DNA of 64,000 nt from Choanephora cucurbitarum (GCA_025331435.1 JAIWNI010000046.1:167212-231211); one strand, 5' to 3'; shown: positions 35,245-47,944, counted from the stretch's first letter. Made by a program: numbers and translations. The notes: a model not told the origin generated them from the sequence alone.

Positions 35245-38194
35245 ATGAAGTCTTCTTATAAGGTTAATACATGCAGGGAGAAAGCTTATTTTATATACGC
35301 AAAGAAAAATTAACCTCTCGTACCGTTTAGTTTTCAAACCTTTTAGGTACTGTCTATACAGGCGGTAATGTTCTCTTTACACCAGACGGTAACTCTGTCT
35401 TGAGTCCTGTTGGTAATCGAGTCTCTATCTTTGACCTTGTCAAGTAAGTTCCACGAACTATAAATACGTATAAAAAGACAACTCATGTTTCGATAGCAAT
35501 ACCTCTTATACACTTCCTGTCGAGATGCGTAAAAACATAGATCGTATGGTTCTCTCTCCCAACGGTCAATTGTTGATCACTGTAGATAAAGGTAAGTAAA
35601 AACCAAAAGCAGTAAAAATATTGCAATAGCTTACATGCATGTGCAACTTAGACGGTAGAGCACTTTTGATCAATTTGCCTCGAAAGACAGTACTTCACCA
35701 CATGAATTTTAAAGCAAGAGCAAAAGCGATTGAATTTAGTCCTGATGGCAAATTCTTGGCCATCACAAACGAAAAGACAGTCAATGTATGGAAAGCACCT
35801 GGTCATACTCGCGAATTCGCACCTTTTGTGCTTTACTTTACAGCTGTTGGACATCACGATCAAGTCACAAGTATCAATTGGAGTCCTGATGGTCGATACT
35901 TTATTACAGCATCCAAAGATATGACTTGTCGTATTTATAGTACAGATAAATCAAGAGATGATTTAACTACCACCTTGTCAGGTCATCGTGATTATATTGT
36001 CAATGCTTGGTTTTCTGCTGATATGAAGACTGTAAGTGATTGCATATGTGCTACAGAGTTTGTTATATTAAGTGCAACGAAATAGATCTATTCAGTTAGT
36101 CGTGATGGATCATTATTCGAATGGAAGAACTCAACTTATGCTGGCCTTCATGAAGACTCAGACACTGAAATGGTAGAAGTGGATGAAGATGGCAATGAAA
36201 TCGTACGTGTCGATAAGATCAAGTGGCGTATTTTGAAAAAGAATTATTTCAACACCACGGGCGTCAAAGTGACTACAGCAGAATTCTTCTCAGCCAGTAA
36301 TCTTGTGGTAGTTGGTTTTACTAATGGTATATTTGGTATTTACGAAGTCCCTCATTTCACTACCATTCATACACTAAGGTGAAGCAAAAAGCCCTGAGAA
36401 TTTATTGTCAACCGTACTCATTTCCCTTCTTTCATCATAGTATTTCACAAAAGAAGATTGATTCCGTTGCCATCAACAAGACAGGCGAATGGCTTGCATT
36501 TGGTTCTTCAGCATTGGGTCAATTGTTGGTCTGGGAATGGCAGTCAGAGACATATGTATTAAAACAACAAGGTCACTATTACGACATCAACTCCATCGCT
36601 TATTCAGCCGATGGCCAATCGTTAGCAACAGGTGGAGATGATGGTAAAGTTAAAGTGTGGAGTACGACATCAGGTTTTTGCTTTGTCACCTTTAGCGATC
36701 ATACCAGTGGTGTGAAGGCTGTTGAATTTGCCAAACAAGGCCAAGTGTTATTTTCCGCCAGTCTAGATGGTACTGTTCGTGCCTTTGATCTCGTTCGTTA
36801 CCGTAACTTCAGAACATTCACCAGTCCCAACCCAGTTCAGTTCACTTCCTTGGCTGTCGATCCAAGTGGTGAAATTGTATGTGCAGGTACTATGGACACA
36901 TTTGAAATCTACGTCTGGAGTGTTCAGACAGGCAAACTGCTTGACATCCTAGCAGGTCATACAGGTCCCATCAGTTCTCTTGCCTTTTCACCTACTGGCA
37001 TGACCCTCGTCAGTGGTAGTTGGGATCATTCAGCACGTACTTGGGATGTCTTTGGTCGTACCAAGAGTATTGAAACCCTTGTACATCAGACAGAAGTGTT
37101 GGCAGTTGCGTTCAAGCCAGATGGCAAAGAAGTGGCAGCAGCCACTTTGGATGGTCAAATCACCTTCTGGGATATTGCTGAAGCTAATGTGATTGGTACA
37201 GTTGATGGTCGTAAGGATATTATGGGTGGTCGTAAAAAAGATGATCGTACCTCAGCAGACAATGCTGCCTCTGGCAAATGCTTTAATTCGCTTTGCTATA
37301 CCGCAGATGGTACCAGCATCATTGGTTCTGGTACAAGCAAATACATCTGTATCTATGATGTGGCTACTTCTTTCTTGATCAAGAAATTCACAATCTCCAA
37401 GAACCTCTCATTGGATGGCACACAGGAGATGCTGAATTCCAAACACATGACAGAATTTGGTAGTTTAGAAGAACTCGATTCTGAAGGATCTGACATAGAG
37501 GATCGACAAGACTTTTCTTTACCTGGCACAAAGACAGGTGATCTCTCTGTCAGAAAGGCACGACCAGAAGTCAAATCCAACTCTGTTCGTTTCTCACCCA
37601 CAGGCCGTTCTTGGGCAGCTGCCACTACTGATGGTTTGATGATCTACAGTTTAGATGAAGACATTCTGTTTGATCCCTTTGATCTTGAAATCGATATCAC
37701 TCCCGAAACTGTTTTGGAGGCCTTAGGTGAAAAAGAATATCTCAAGTCTCTCTGTATGGCTTTCCGACTGAATGAAAAACCTCTGTTACATACTGTCTTT
37801 GAGGGTGTTCCCCCTGATTCAGTTGAATTGGTAGCTAGAGAGATGCCTGAGAAATATCTGTTTAAGCTGCTGACTTTTGTGGGCACTCATATGGAAACAA
37901 GTCCACACATTGAATTCCATTTGATGTGGGTGACACATGTCATGACTGCTCATGGTAGATACCTTCGTGATCATCGTGGACAATTCCAGCCTGTCTTTAG
38001 AGCTCTTCATAAGGGTGTGAATCGTGTGCGCGATGATATTGCTTCATTGTAAGTGTGCCTTGGAAAAATTGATGTTTTTCTTTGTCTTATTGATTTTATT
38101 ATTTTTTTTTAGATGTGATTCAAATCAATATACACTTCAATATCTTCTTCGACAACAATCTATTTACCGCAAACAACATACAATGGAACAGTAA
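35245..38194 (+). CDS. PWP2: U3 snoRNP protein Pwp2/Utp1
   Basis: Seven exons (35245-35262, 35331-35443, 35497-35591, 35652-36031, 36086-36378, 36441-38048, 38113-38194) give 862 residues. Pwp2 is a core of the UTP-B complex of the small-subunit processome and is needed for 18S rRNA processing in the nucleolus. After MKSSYKFSNLLGTVY come about twelve WD40 blades (HDQVTSINWSPDGRYFITAS, HYYDINSIAYSADGQSLATG, HTGPISSLAFSPTGMTLVSG) and the C-terminal Utp12 domain (FDLEIDITPETVLEALGEKE). The first exon is only 18 nt. The last exon is 82 nt and ends 16 bp from the convergent THOC5 stop codon. Confidence 0.94.
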
Positions 38195-38210
38195 TAACAA
38201 TAACAATAAT

Positions 38211-39120
38211 TTAAGCTATGGTTTCCATAGGATCGTTATCTTCTATACTATTGGCTTCTTTCATTTCAATCTCGGGTGGATTTAACTTATATTCTGCCTC
38301 TAATGCTTCTTCTAAGGGAACTGCAGACTGTAGAAAAGGTTGTTAGACTCTGATAAATTCCCATATTTTTTTTTCTTTTTTTTACCTGTACAAAATCATC
38401 TAAAAGTTTATCAAATTGATCCACTTTCTTTTGAGCTTTTCTATTTTCCTTGATCAATTCAGCCCTCTTTAGCTGTAAAGCCTCTTGTTGTTCTTTTAGA
38501 CTAAACTGGCGATGAGTAAGGCTTAAGGGCGAAATGACACTTGCTACTTACGCTTTTCGCACAACCAATTCATACTTTAATCGATTGATCATCAATTGAT
38601 GTGGATCGTCTAAATTTTGAAGGAATTCTGGATCTGCTTTTGCTTTGAACTCTTCTAATGGTATCAGCTCAATATCTTGGTACACAGATCTTGATATTGG
38701 CGTTAGCACGAACACAATGAATCATGATTCTCGTTCTACCTGAACTGTCGACACTGCACAATATCTTCCAGAATATGACGCTTTTCATACATAACGCCCT
38801 GAAGGCCTACTTGTTTCTCGTTCATACGCTCTTTTGCTTCAGCCGTAGCCTCTTTACTCTGTTTTAGTATATGATAGCCCAACGTATGAAGATCTTTTAT
38901 TGTGTCGAAACAAGCTGAGAAACGGTCTGATTCAAGCTCAAAGTCATCTTCTTGTAATGTACCCTTAAAGATTTTAGTGAGCACAAACGCGTAAACACAT
39001 CTGTCAGTACATGCTTACCTGTGCTTTCTTTTCAAATTGCTCAATCAAAAGTGTCTCAAGTTGTTTAGTAGCCAGTTCAGCATTTTGTAAGATAGAAAGA
39101 CGAGCGTTGATTTTGGTCAT
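38211..39120 (-). CDS. THOC5: THO complex subunit 5 homologue
   Basis: Five exons (39019-39120, 38740-38963, 38552-38689, 38386-38500, 38211-38327) give 231 residues. The family is found in the THO/TREX complex, which couples transcription to mRNA export. Key features are YEKRHILEDIVQCRQFRS, then DIELIPLEEFKAKADPEFL, then DDPHQLMINRLKYEL, all typical of the THOC5/FMIP N-terminal coiled-coil region. The large C-terminal part of animal THOC5 is absent, so this is a short form. The exon 3-4 acceptor was placed at TTTAG because the earlier CCAG gives a stop. The last residues are acidic (EDNDPMETIA). Confidence 0.85.
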
Positions 39121-39289
39121 GATAAAGTTAAAATTGAAAGGAGAAAAAAAAATATATGTAGAAAGAAAACTAAGTTGCTTGAATTTCCACAGAACTCAGA
39201 ATGACTGCTAAATGGGTTATAACGCGCAGTCTACTTGACATCTTCCTCTCTCTTTCATCAAGACACAAGTTTATCCTCAAACAATCGCC

Positions 39290-42062
39290 ATGATGTAAGC
39301 TATAGCATGTGCTAAAAAAGAAAGGACTTGTTTTTCTAAACTGACGGTGGAATAGCTTTAATATTGATGATCTTGTTGTTCACTTTCCATATGACAAAAT
39401 ATACCCAGAACAGTACCAGTACATGTGCGATTTGAAAAAGTCACTTGATGCGCAGGTATGTATACATGGAAGCAGCAGCATACAGTATGGATACTGAGTA
39501 ATGTCTATCATTAGGGTCATTGTGTACTTGAGATGCCTTCGGGCACAGGCAAGACAGTGTCTCTGCTCTCTTTAATTGTAGCTTATCAAATGGTAAGAGC
39601 CGGCACCTCAACCAATAAACAAGACTATCTAATGCATTGTCATAGCAACATCCAGAGCAACAACGCAAATTCATCTATTGTTCTCGAACAGTACCCGAAA
39701 TCGATAAAGCATTAGCCGAATTAAAGAACTTGATGACCTATCGAAAGAATCAAGGATTAGAAGAGGATTTTCTTGGCCTTGGATTGACTTCACGTAAAAA
39801 CCTTTGTCTTCACCCAACAGTCTCTAGAGAACGAAAGGGCAAAGTGGTTGATTCGAAATGTAGAAATCTAACAGCCAGCTGGGTTAGAGCGAAAGCAGGC
39901 GTTAAGCAGAAATCACAACAACAACAAGATGATGACGGTAATAATGATGCTATGGACATTGATCCGCAACAACAGGTCGAACTATGCAACTTTTACGAAA
40001 CACTTGAAGCTGCTAATTCACCTAATCCAATTCCAAATGGCGTTTATACATTTGACAACCTCAAATCATTCTGTAAAACCATGTCGTATTGTCCCTATTA
40101 TCTTGTGCGACGAGCGGTAGGTTAAAAAAAGAGACTTCAAGCAGCTGTTGGGACCATTCTGATGACTTGCATAGATTGCACATGCAAATGTAGTGATCTA
40201 TTCTTACCATTATATGTTGGATCCTAAAGTGGCTGAACTGGTTTCTAGAGAACTATCCAGGGATTGTATTGTAGTCTTTGACGAAGCACACAACATAGAT
40301 AACGTCTGTATTGAATCTCTTAGTATTGATCTAACACGACCTATTTTGGATGCCAGTGCTCGAAGTGTGGGTTTGTTGGCTGATAAGATTGATGAGTAAG
40401 TTACATGTGTACCTCTTTTTTTTTCTATAGGAACTCACTTTTATTTTATGATGATGATAGAATCAAAAAGACAGATGCAGAGAGATTAAAGAATGAATAT
40501 ACTCGACTGGTAGAGGGTTTGAGAGACGCAAATACAGCAAGAGACGAAGACACTTTTATGGCCAATCCCATTTTACCTGACGATTTATTAAAAGAAGCCA
40601 TTCCAGGTAATATCCGAAGGGCTGAGCATTTTGTTGCTTTCTTAAGACGGTTTATTGAATATTTGAAGGTAAATAAGAAGGCAAACAAGTTTTGGTGATA
40701 GATATCACCTAACATTGATTTAGACACGATTGCGTGTGATGCATGTGGTAGCAGAAACACCTTCCTCCTTCTTACAGCATTTAAAGGACGTGACTTATAT
40801 CGAGCGAAAGCCATTGAGATTCTGTGCTGAAAGACTCTCTAGTCTAGTGCGGACACTTGAACTGACAGATTTAGAACACTTTAGTAGTCTACAAAAAGTA
40901 GCCGCCTTTGCTACCCTGACATCCACTTATGATAAAGGCTTCTTGCTGATCTTAGAACCATTTGAACATGAAACAGCAACTGTGCCTAATCCCATCTTAC
41001 ACTTTACGTAAGTACAATTTCATGACTCCATACGATCCATCATTCATCCCGCTTGTTTTCATTGAAAGATGTTTAGATGCCTCTATTGCCATCAAGCCTG
41101 TGTTTGATCGGTTCAGCACTGTGGTCATCACATCAGGTACATTATCGCCCTTAGAGATGTATCCCAAAATGCTGAATTTCCAAGCTGTGGTGCAAGAAAG
41201 TTATTCAATGACACTCTCCAGAAACTGTTTCTTACCTATGGTCATCACGCGTGGCTCAGACCAGGTGGCTATCAGTAGTAAATTTGAAGTGCGTAATGAC
41301 CCTGCTGTCGTCCGTAACTTTGGTCAAATCATGGTGGAAATGGCCAAGATCGTGCCTGATGGTATGGTCTGCTTCTTTCCTAGTTATCTCTATATGGAAT
41401 CGATTGTGTCCATGTGGAACGATATGGGTATCTTGAACGAGGCGTGGAAATACAAACTGATCTTTGTCGAGACACCCGATGCAGCTGAGACCAGCTTAGC
41501 CTTGGCCAATTATCGCAAGGCCTGTGATAATGGACGTGGTGCTATCTTGCTCTCAGTCGCTCGAGGCAAAGTGTCTGAAGGAATTGATTTCGATCACAAC
41601 TATGGTCGTGCTGTCATCATGTTTGGCATCCCATATCAATATACAGAATCACGTATTCTAAAAGCACGTCTAGAGTATTTACGTGATAACCTACATATTC
41701 GAGAGAATGACTTTTTGACATTTGATGCCATGCGTCATGCTGCCCAATGTGTAGGTCGTGTCTTGAGAGGTAAGACGGATTATGGTTTGATGGTGTTTGC
41801 AGACAAGGTAAGCCCTATCCCTTTTAGATGCATGTCATGATAACTGATGTTGTTTCTATAGCGATTTGCAAGAGCCGATAAGAGGGCCAAATTGCCTAAA
41901 TGGATTAATCAATATGTGACAGATGCTTCTACCAATCTGTCTACAGATATGTCTTTAGTGATTGCCAAAAAGTTCTTGAGATCAATGGCTCAACCCTATG
42001 AGACCAACCAAACGGGTGTTTCTCTTTGGACTGTAAAGGACATTGAAAAACATACTGCTTAA
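39290..42062 (+). CDS. RAD3: TFIIH DNA helicase Rad3/XPD
   Basis: Nine exons (39290-39294, 39356-39455, 39515-39592, 39646-40116, 40175-40395, 40431-40668, 40724-41007, 41069-41807, 41862-42062) give 778 residues. XPD is the 5'-3' helicase of TFIIH that opens DNA in nucleotide excision repair and bridges the kinase module. Walker A is EMPSGTGKT (about 40-48). The four iron-sulphur cysteines are visible in [21 protein letters not shown] and MSYCPYY. The helicase box is VFDEAHNID (about 250). Later motifs are [24 protein letters not shown] and [16 protein letters not shown]. The first exon is only 5 nt (ATG AT), chosen because it is the only start joining [19 protein letters not shown] in frame. 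The start is 169 bp from the divergent THOC5 ATG. Confidence 0.93.
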
Positions 42063-42089
42063 ACATAAACTCTCTCTCTCTCTTTTTTT

Positions 42090-43516
42090 TTATTCATCTT
42101 CATCACTAAATACACGATTACGCTTATGTCTTCGAACAACCAATTCTTCTTCCTCATCATCATTTCCATAATCTTCTTCCTCCTCCTCCTCTTCTTCGTC
42201 ATCGTCACTGTATCGAGGACGTTTGTATTTGTCCATGCCCACACGTTTTGCCTGAGCCAATCTGTTTTCTCTTGAACGTTCTTCTTCCTCATCATATTCT
42301 TCATCATCTACAACAAAGTCATCATCGTAACGATCTTGAGCTCGGCTGGTGGACTGTGTTCGAGTATAGTCTGATGCAACTTCATAATCACCAAAGTCAT
42401 TTAGATTACGACGAAGTGAGCTATCAGAGTATCGTATGTCTGCCTTTCTACGCTGTAGTTCAAGTTTCTTTTGTGCTTTTAGTCTTTCGTTTTCTTGTGT
42501 CTCTAACTCTTGCTTCATCAGTTCAGGATCCTTTTCGGTAAAGAACATCTTTGTCTTGTTCTTCTTGATCTGTTTGTCTGCAATCTGAGCTGTCAAATGA
42601 CGATGGGTGTCACTCTTGAGACCACTGGGTCTGAAGGTCATGTGATGCGTGAATTCTGTCTGACTTTCCAGTGCACCTGAATCTGTTTGATGAGCAAGTA
42701 AATAAGCATGTTCATGAGCGCCTACAGGTTTGCTGCTGACATCAAAACACTCATCACCCAACATCAAAGAAATCTTGCCATCTTCCCACTCAACTAAATG
42801 AGCGTTGGATTGCATGGTCTAAACTGTTGTGTCAACCATAGAAAGATGCTGCAAATCAAACAGAGAACTCACCTGTACACCATTCTCATTCACTCGTCTC
42901 CATCGAATAGTACTCTCAATCTGTTCACGAATGGCTTCTTGTTCTTGTGCTTCCGTCAGTCCTTCTTCTACTCGAATCTCAAAGTCCTCAGGTACAAAAG
43001 GTGTTGTTTCGATATCTAAAAAGCGAGGTAGTTTTGCTAAATAATACTAAAGAGGCTATGAGTTAACTGTCAAACAGATAGAGATTGCCAAGAAAGTTTA
43101 CTTGATTGTTATCGCTGTAAGGTATTGATAGCTGTGGCATCTCTAAAGAGACTTCTACGCGTTGTTTTTGACTGGATGGGCCTTCGTAGTCGTTGTCTTT
43201 CATCTCTTTCTCATCTTCAGACATGGGTGAACTAGAGAGTGGGATGAGTACAACGCGTTTCTATAGAGAGCTTGGTTTACCTTCTTGACTTGAGTGTCTG
43301 TGGTTGATCATCGTTTTGTTCAGATTCGGATTCAGATTCACCACTACCGAAAAGATTATCGAGATCGTTATTTGTCTGTTGTGCAGGTGGTGGTTGTGCT
43401 TCATGCGATGATTGAGAACGGCCATCATCAATATCAGAGGCTTCGTCTTCTGAACCAAAAAGATCGCCAAAGTCACGGTCTGAACCGCTTTGATTCTCTT
43501 CGTCTTCAAATGACAT
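42090..43516 (-). CDS. LEO1: Paf1 complex subunit Leo1
   Basis: Four exons (43281-43516, 43102-43231, 42873-43046, 42090-42818) give 422 residues. Leo1 is part of the Paf1 complex that travels with RNA polymerase II and promotes H2B ubiquitylation and H3K4/K36 methylation. The N-terminus is acidic and Ser-rich (DLFGSEDEASDIDD). The Leo1 core reads LPRFLDIETTPFVPEDFE, STIRWRR, SNAHLVEWEDGKISLMLGDE and THHMTFRP. The tail alternates acidic runs with basic patches (DDDEEEEEEEED, RRHKRNR), as in other Leo1 proteins. It is convergent with RAD3 at 27 bp, and 64 bp separate its ATG from the stop of the GATA-SET gene, which is transcribed in the same direction. Confidence 0.92.
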
Positions 43517-43580
43517 GTTTTAAATAAAAAAAAAAAAGAAAAGGAGGGTGACACATAATGAGCATAAATTTTTTTTTATT

Positions 43581-45384
43581 CTATTTTTTATTAGAGGAAG
43601 ATGCTTTCCTTCCAATAGTGCCTCTACATTTTACAGTGCCACAATAACAAGGTTGTTGACTCTCAACTGAACCATTAAAAGTAGAAAAGTTGTAGTCATA
43701 GAATAATTCAGAATTGGCCTTGATATCAGTTGAAGCAAACACGCCAAAATGAGATTCACCACGTAATGACCTAAAATTGGATAAGTTGTCTGATTTGGCT
43801 TACTTCATCAACACTTACCATTTTTCAATATGACAGTTGGGATCACAGCTATGATTGATAAACCTTGCTTCCGTACCCTTGTAGCAGGCATCAATGACTT
43901 CACCGTTGCAATAATCAAGGAAATAAAAGTTCTTTTCGTTCACATAGATAGTACACATACGCTCTTCACAGAGTTGATGTGAAATGATCTCACCACGGTA
44001 CTCAATCACCAATTCGTCCTTTTTGATGTCTACCAAGGTACGTAAGCCCCAACCACGGTTCTCTGTCTGAAAGATCTGAAGTTCCTTTTTTCTTTCTTTT
44101 CTCTGAAAGCGTTGGTTACTGCATTGATCACCACAAGGACAGGATTTGGGATCACATTCATAAAACAGCATGCGGTTGATACAGTCTTCGCCACATCCTG
44201 CCTCCTCTTGATTTGCTGGTTTCTGACAATGACAGATGACAGGATCAGCACTGGTGGTTGAAGGCTTTCGTTCGACAAATATATTGGATCGAATACGAGT
44301 GAAAGAAGGTTGACGATCGGAACGAAGACCCTTGATCAAGCCGAGTTCGCGTTCTTGAAGGATATCGGCTGGCAACTCAAAATCAGCTTGTTTGGCCAGC
44401 ACAAAGGCACCTTGATGGACAGGTAGTTCAAATACAAATCGTGATTTTGGTTTTGGTTTCTCTAACCGCACTTCATCAGCATAGAGACCATGCTTAATAA
44501 ACTGTTTTTGGTGATGAAGAAGTGAATGATTAGGTGACTTTTTGTGTGTGTTGGTAGTTTTCACAACTGGCTTGGGTGGTGATGATCGACTGGATGGAGG
44601 TTTATCGGTTTCTTTGGCCCATTTTAGACCACATGCGTTACATAAGCTAGAATGGAACATGTTAGTGAATCAATAGAGTTCAATATTGTTTTGCTTTACG
44701 TCTTGGGTCCCAGAGGTCCTTTGCGCCATAAAGGTGTGGTTGTACAATGACAAGAAGTACATGTTCCTGGTATGATCTCAGGCTCTATGACAGGTGGTGA
44801 TGGTGATGATGTTATCTTTGGTTTCTTCAAGATGGCCTTGGTCAACTTTAAATCCTGATCTTCATCTTCTCTTTTGACTCTTTTTAGGCCAGTTGCGGTT
44901 GATTTGGATGTTCTTTTTCGTTTTAGACATGTAGGCGAATAATGAGGTGGAGGATAGGTAGTTGAGCTATAGCCTGATGCTGGCCTTCCTTGTGTCTTCC
45001 ATCTCAAATGGCAAGCATTACATAACCTAGTCTCTTTTCCCCTTGAGTCTGATTGTTTTGTTATTTAATAAACTCGACTTACGTTAATGGACCTCCTGGG
45101 CCATATCGCCACCGAGGCGTTTCTATCGTACCACATCGTTGACACCAACGTACACCTTCTTCTAAAACAGGCACCTCATCTAAATCATTCAATGGTGGCG
45201 CGTTTTCTATTGTGACGGGTATAGGTGTCGATGGTTCTTCACTACTGCTACTGCTACTGCTACTACTGATATGATCATCTGTATGAATCATAGTATGATG
45301 GTTATCCATAATAGAACAGGTTGAAATGATCTTATTGTCAATGGATGGTGGTGGTATATTTTCTTTAGATAGTATGTCTGCCAT
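43581..45384 (-). CDS. two GATA zinc fingers fused to an Ash1-like SET methyltransferase
   Basis: Four exons (45083-45384, 44700-45026, 43819-44646, 43581-43770) give 548 residues. Residues about 80-104 and 186-213 are GATA-type fingers of the form C-x2-C-x18-C-x2-C (CQRCGTIETPRWRYG...LCNAC and CTSCHCTTTPLWRKG...LCNAC). Residues about 347-388 form an AWS domain (CHCQK, CGEDCINR, YECDPKSCPCGDQCSNQRFQ). A SET domain follows (RGWGLRT, IEYRGEII, FINHSCDPNC at about 473-480, LFYDYNF) and a post-SET cluster (CYCGTVKCRG). AWS-SET-postSET order, and FNG after YDYNF, fit the Ash1/NSD/SET2 group of H3K36 methyltransferases, closest to Ash1. The bromo, PHD and BAH domains of animal ASH1L are absent. The joining is not an annotation artefact of two adjacent genes, since the finger-2 exon runs on in frame for over 250 codons into AWS and SET. 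Direct DNA targeting of methylation is inferred. Confidence 0.88.
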
Positions 45385-45812
45385 AAGAAGAAGATTGGAT
45401 GATCGCGTAAATCACGAAATAGAGAGAGAGGAATAGGGTATATAAAAAGAGAGAACAAGAAGTATATGAATTCTAATTTTGATTTGAAAGAAACGCACGT
45501 ATTCTTTCTAGTTTCAATTTGCCTGCTTATCCTGATTGTCTATCAAGAGATACAAAGTATAATGAAAACAGAAAAGAGAGAGAGAGTATTCGAGGTACCA
45601 AAAAAGAAAAAAAAATGACACGCGAAAAAAAAAAGACAGTCCCTGAAAAAGAATATACAAAACAACCTTCATCTCCGCTGCATTGATCATTCGAGAGAGA
45701 GGGAAAGGCAAGAGGGCGTGATCTGGTAAGTATAGGATATTATTTATTATGATTATTTTGTATGTACAGAGATAGTAATATATAAAGAGAGAGAGAGGGG
45801 GAATATATGGTA
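45385..45812. other. intergenic, GA-rich leader region
   Basis: About 430 bp with several GA and AAAG simple runs. It includes the promoter of the GATA-SET gene (TATATAAAAAGAG reads on the plus strand near 45439). No gene is seen. Confidence 0.4.
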
Positions 45813-46148
45813 TTATACATGATCATTGGACTTGAAGGTTGCTTTAAATCGACTCATTAAAGTAGGCTTGTTGTTGCAATAAGGTGGCTGTTGCCATGGT
45901 TTCAGGTTTCTATGTGAGGCTTTCTTGTTTTCAAACAAATCAGGATGATCTTTTTCTTCATCATGGCACACTTGTGGATCAAATATACATTCAAAGGTAT
46001 CTTCTAGCTTATCTCGCTCATAGTAGACAATGACAGGTGGTTCTTTACTGATAGTCACTGACATTGATTTTCTTCTAGAGTTATTTTTTTCAAAGGGCTT
46101 TCTTGTCTCGGCAAAGAGAGAACAAAGATGGCGTATCATGACAGTCAT
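45813..46148 (-). CDS. hypothetical protein, 111 aa
   Basis: A single-exon frame of 111 residues. The ATG at 46148 was preferred to the more upstream 46262 one, since the extra 38 residues are encoded by AG/T-rich sequence typical of a leader and would add an odd Phe-rich stretch. The protein has a basic N-terminal part (ETRKPFEKNNSRRKSMSVTI), an acidic centre (DKLEDTFECIFDPQVCHDEEKDHPD) and a basic C-terminus ending LMSRFKATFKSNDHV. No family is recognised. The sharp charge pattern and clean composition suggest a real gene. It could be a regulator with a phosphosite at RRKS. Confidence 0.55.
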   Translation of the reverse strand: MTVMIRHLCSLFAETRKPFEKNNSRRKSMSVTISKEPPVIVYYERDKLEDTFECIFDPQVCHDEEKDHPDLFENKKASHRNLKPWQQPPYCNNKPTLMSRFKATFKSNDHV

Positions 46149-47944
46149 GTAGTTAAAATAAAAGTGAAAGAGTGAGTGAGAGAAAAAAAGAAAGAAAGAA
46201 AGAAAAAAGGTTATATAGTCTTCCAATAAATAGATCAGAACCAATGAGACCAGTTTTGTCACACCACTTTTTTTTATGCTTCGTTATTTGCTTTTTTTAG
46301 ACTTTAGTTTAGCATACACACACTTTTTTTCTAAAAACAATACGACACTGATTTTGAAAGTACGACATTTTGAAAATTTCCTGTGACATTGTTTGAGGTA
46401 AAATGTACATATAATCATACCACTGCCAATCGCATGCTTTTTTTTTTACCGGACTATGAAAGGACGTCAATCTGATCTTTTCTAAACACATCGCCAACCG
46501 AAAGAAGGTTACACGGCTTTGTTTGTGAATGAGAATACTCTTAAATCTTCAAAAGTAACGTATACTATGAATGAACGATATCCTTACTCAATTAGGGTTG
46601 AAAAAAGTACGATCACAGTAAGAAGTTTATCTTTTTCCACTGTTAAGGCCTTTTCTTATAGCCATGCTCCTGAGTGACTTAAATCTCACCTCTAATGATC
46701 TGAAGAATGTTGTCTTTATATTAAAAAAAAAAAAGAACTCATTTATTCGGCAATGACAATGAAAATCATCTACCATTATTGGTCCCTCAGGCTTATGTTC
46801 TCCTGAGAAGAAAAAAAAATAAGTGCTTTGAAACAACAATCTAAGTTTAAACTAAAGCATACTATATCTAGCGGTAAAAGAAAAAAAAATATTAAAAAAA
46901 AATGACCTACAATTGTTTTGATGATGACCCATATCTGAGTTTAACACCTCTATCACACACACTCTCTCTTTGTTGTGGTTGCTAAAGTGCATGCTTCTCT
47001 GTCTCTATAGCTTGTTTTCTCTTTAACTGTCATTGTCTAAACAAGCAATAGTCTATGCCTTAAAAGAAAAGAACAATCAATGCGTTGTCTAATTGAAACA
47101 ATGAGCTGCATTCAACAAAGCGCATTTAAATCTAACAATGTCTTGGGCCTCTTGCTCTTGAAGCCGTTTTATTGTTATTATCGCAAGTCCTTTCTATGCT
47201 CAAATATACCAACCTCTTCTTTTTTTTTCTTTTGATAGGATTCAATATAACTGTCTTCTTAGTTGAGCATAATTGAAGAGTGATGCGATAGTCATATGCC
47301 AACAGGTTATTAAAATAAGAGAAAGCCAGATTTCCTTTTAAAGTGAATTGCAGTCTTATTTTCTATGCACACACGAAACATGAATTCAGTCACCTATAGC
47401 TATATAAAAAACAAGCCCTGTCAATCATAGCAAGTAATGCACGAATATCAATAAATTTGAGTTAATTTAAGAGGCATATGTGTTAACTGAGACAATAGAA
47501 AACAATAAATTGTCTACAGCTAATATGCCTCTAATATAGATCAAAAAGCTCATTTATCAACCTATTTCTCACACTCATTTTTTTTGGAACTAGCTCAACA
47601 TAGTTTAGTATCAGTAACTTAATGAAGATCAAAAGTTAATTTACACCACTCAGTTGTCTCTAAAGTAAATATCCAAAAAAGGAAAAGAAGAGCGGAGACT
47701 AATAACAGGCTAGTGATGGTATTGACATGAGCTGAATTCAAATCATGTTTGTTTGTGTGATGATATCATTTTAATGCAACCAACAAAAAGATATGTTGAG
47801 CATACTTTTCAATCTAACAGCAGAAACTACATAACAGAAAAGAAGTCATTGTGGAGATCTCAATGCCACGTCACGATAGCTAAACAGGTCATTATCTTCA
47901 ATAACAATGCATATATACAGTCAGGTGATATCTATCTATTTGTT
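46149..47944. other. 1.8-kb gene-poor stretch
   Basis: AT-rich with many homopolymer A and T runs. A TATATAG near 46211-46222 may be the promoter of the 111-aa gene on the minus strand. A 70-codon minus frame at 46627-46839 is dominated by Phe from T/A runs and is not called. Nothing else is recognised. Confidence 0.4.

Noticed and set aside
46627..46839. 70-codon minus-strand frame with Phe runs
   Set aside because: The Phe runs come from A/T homopolymers; there is no domain and no clear leader or promoter.
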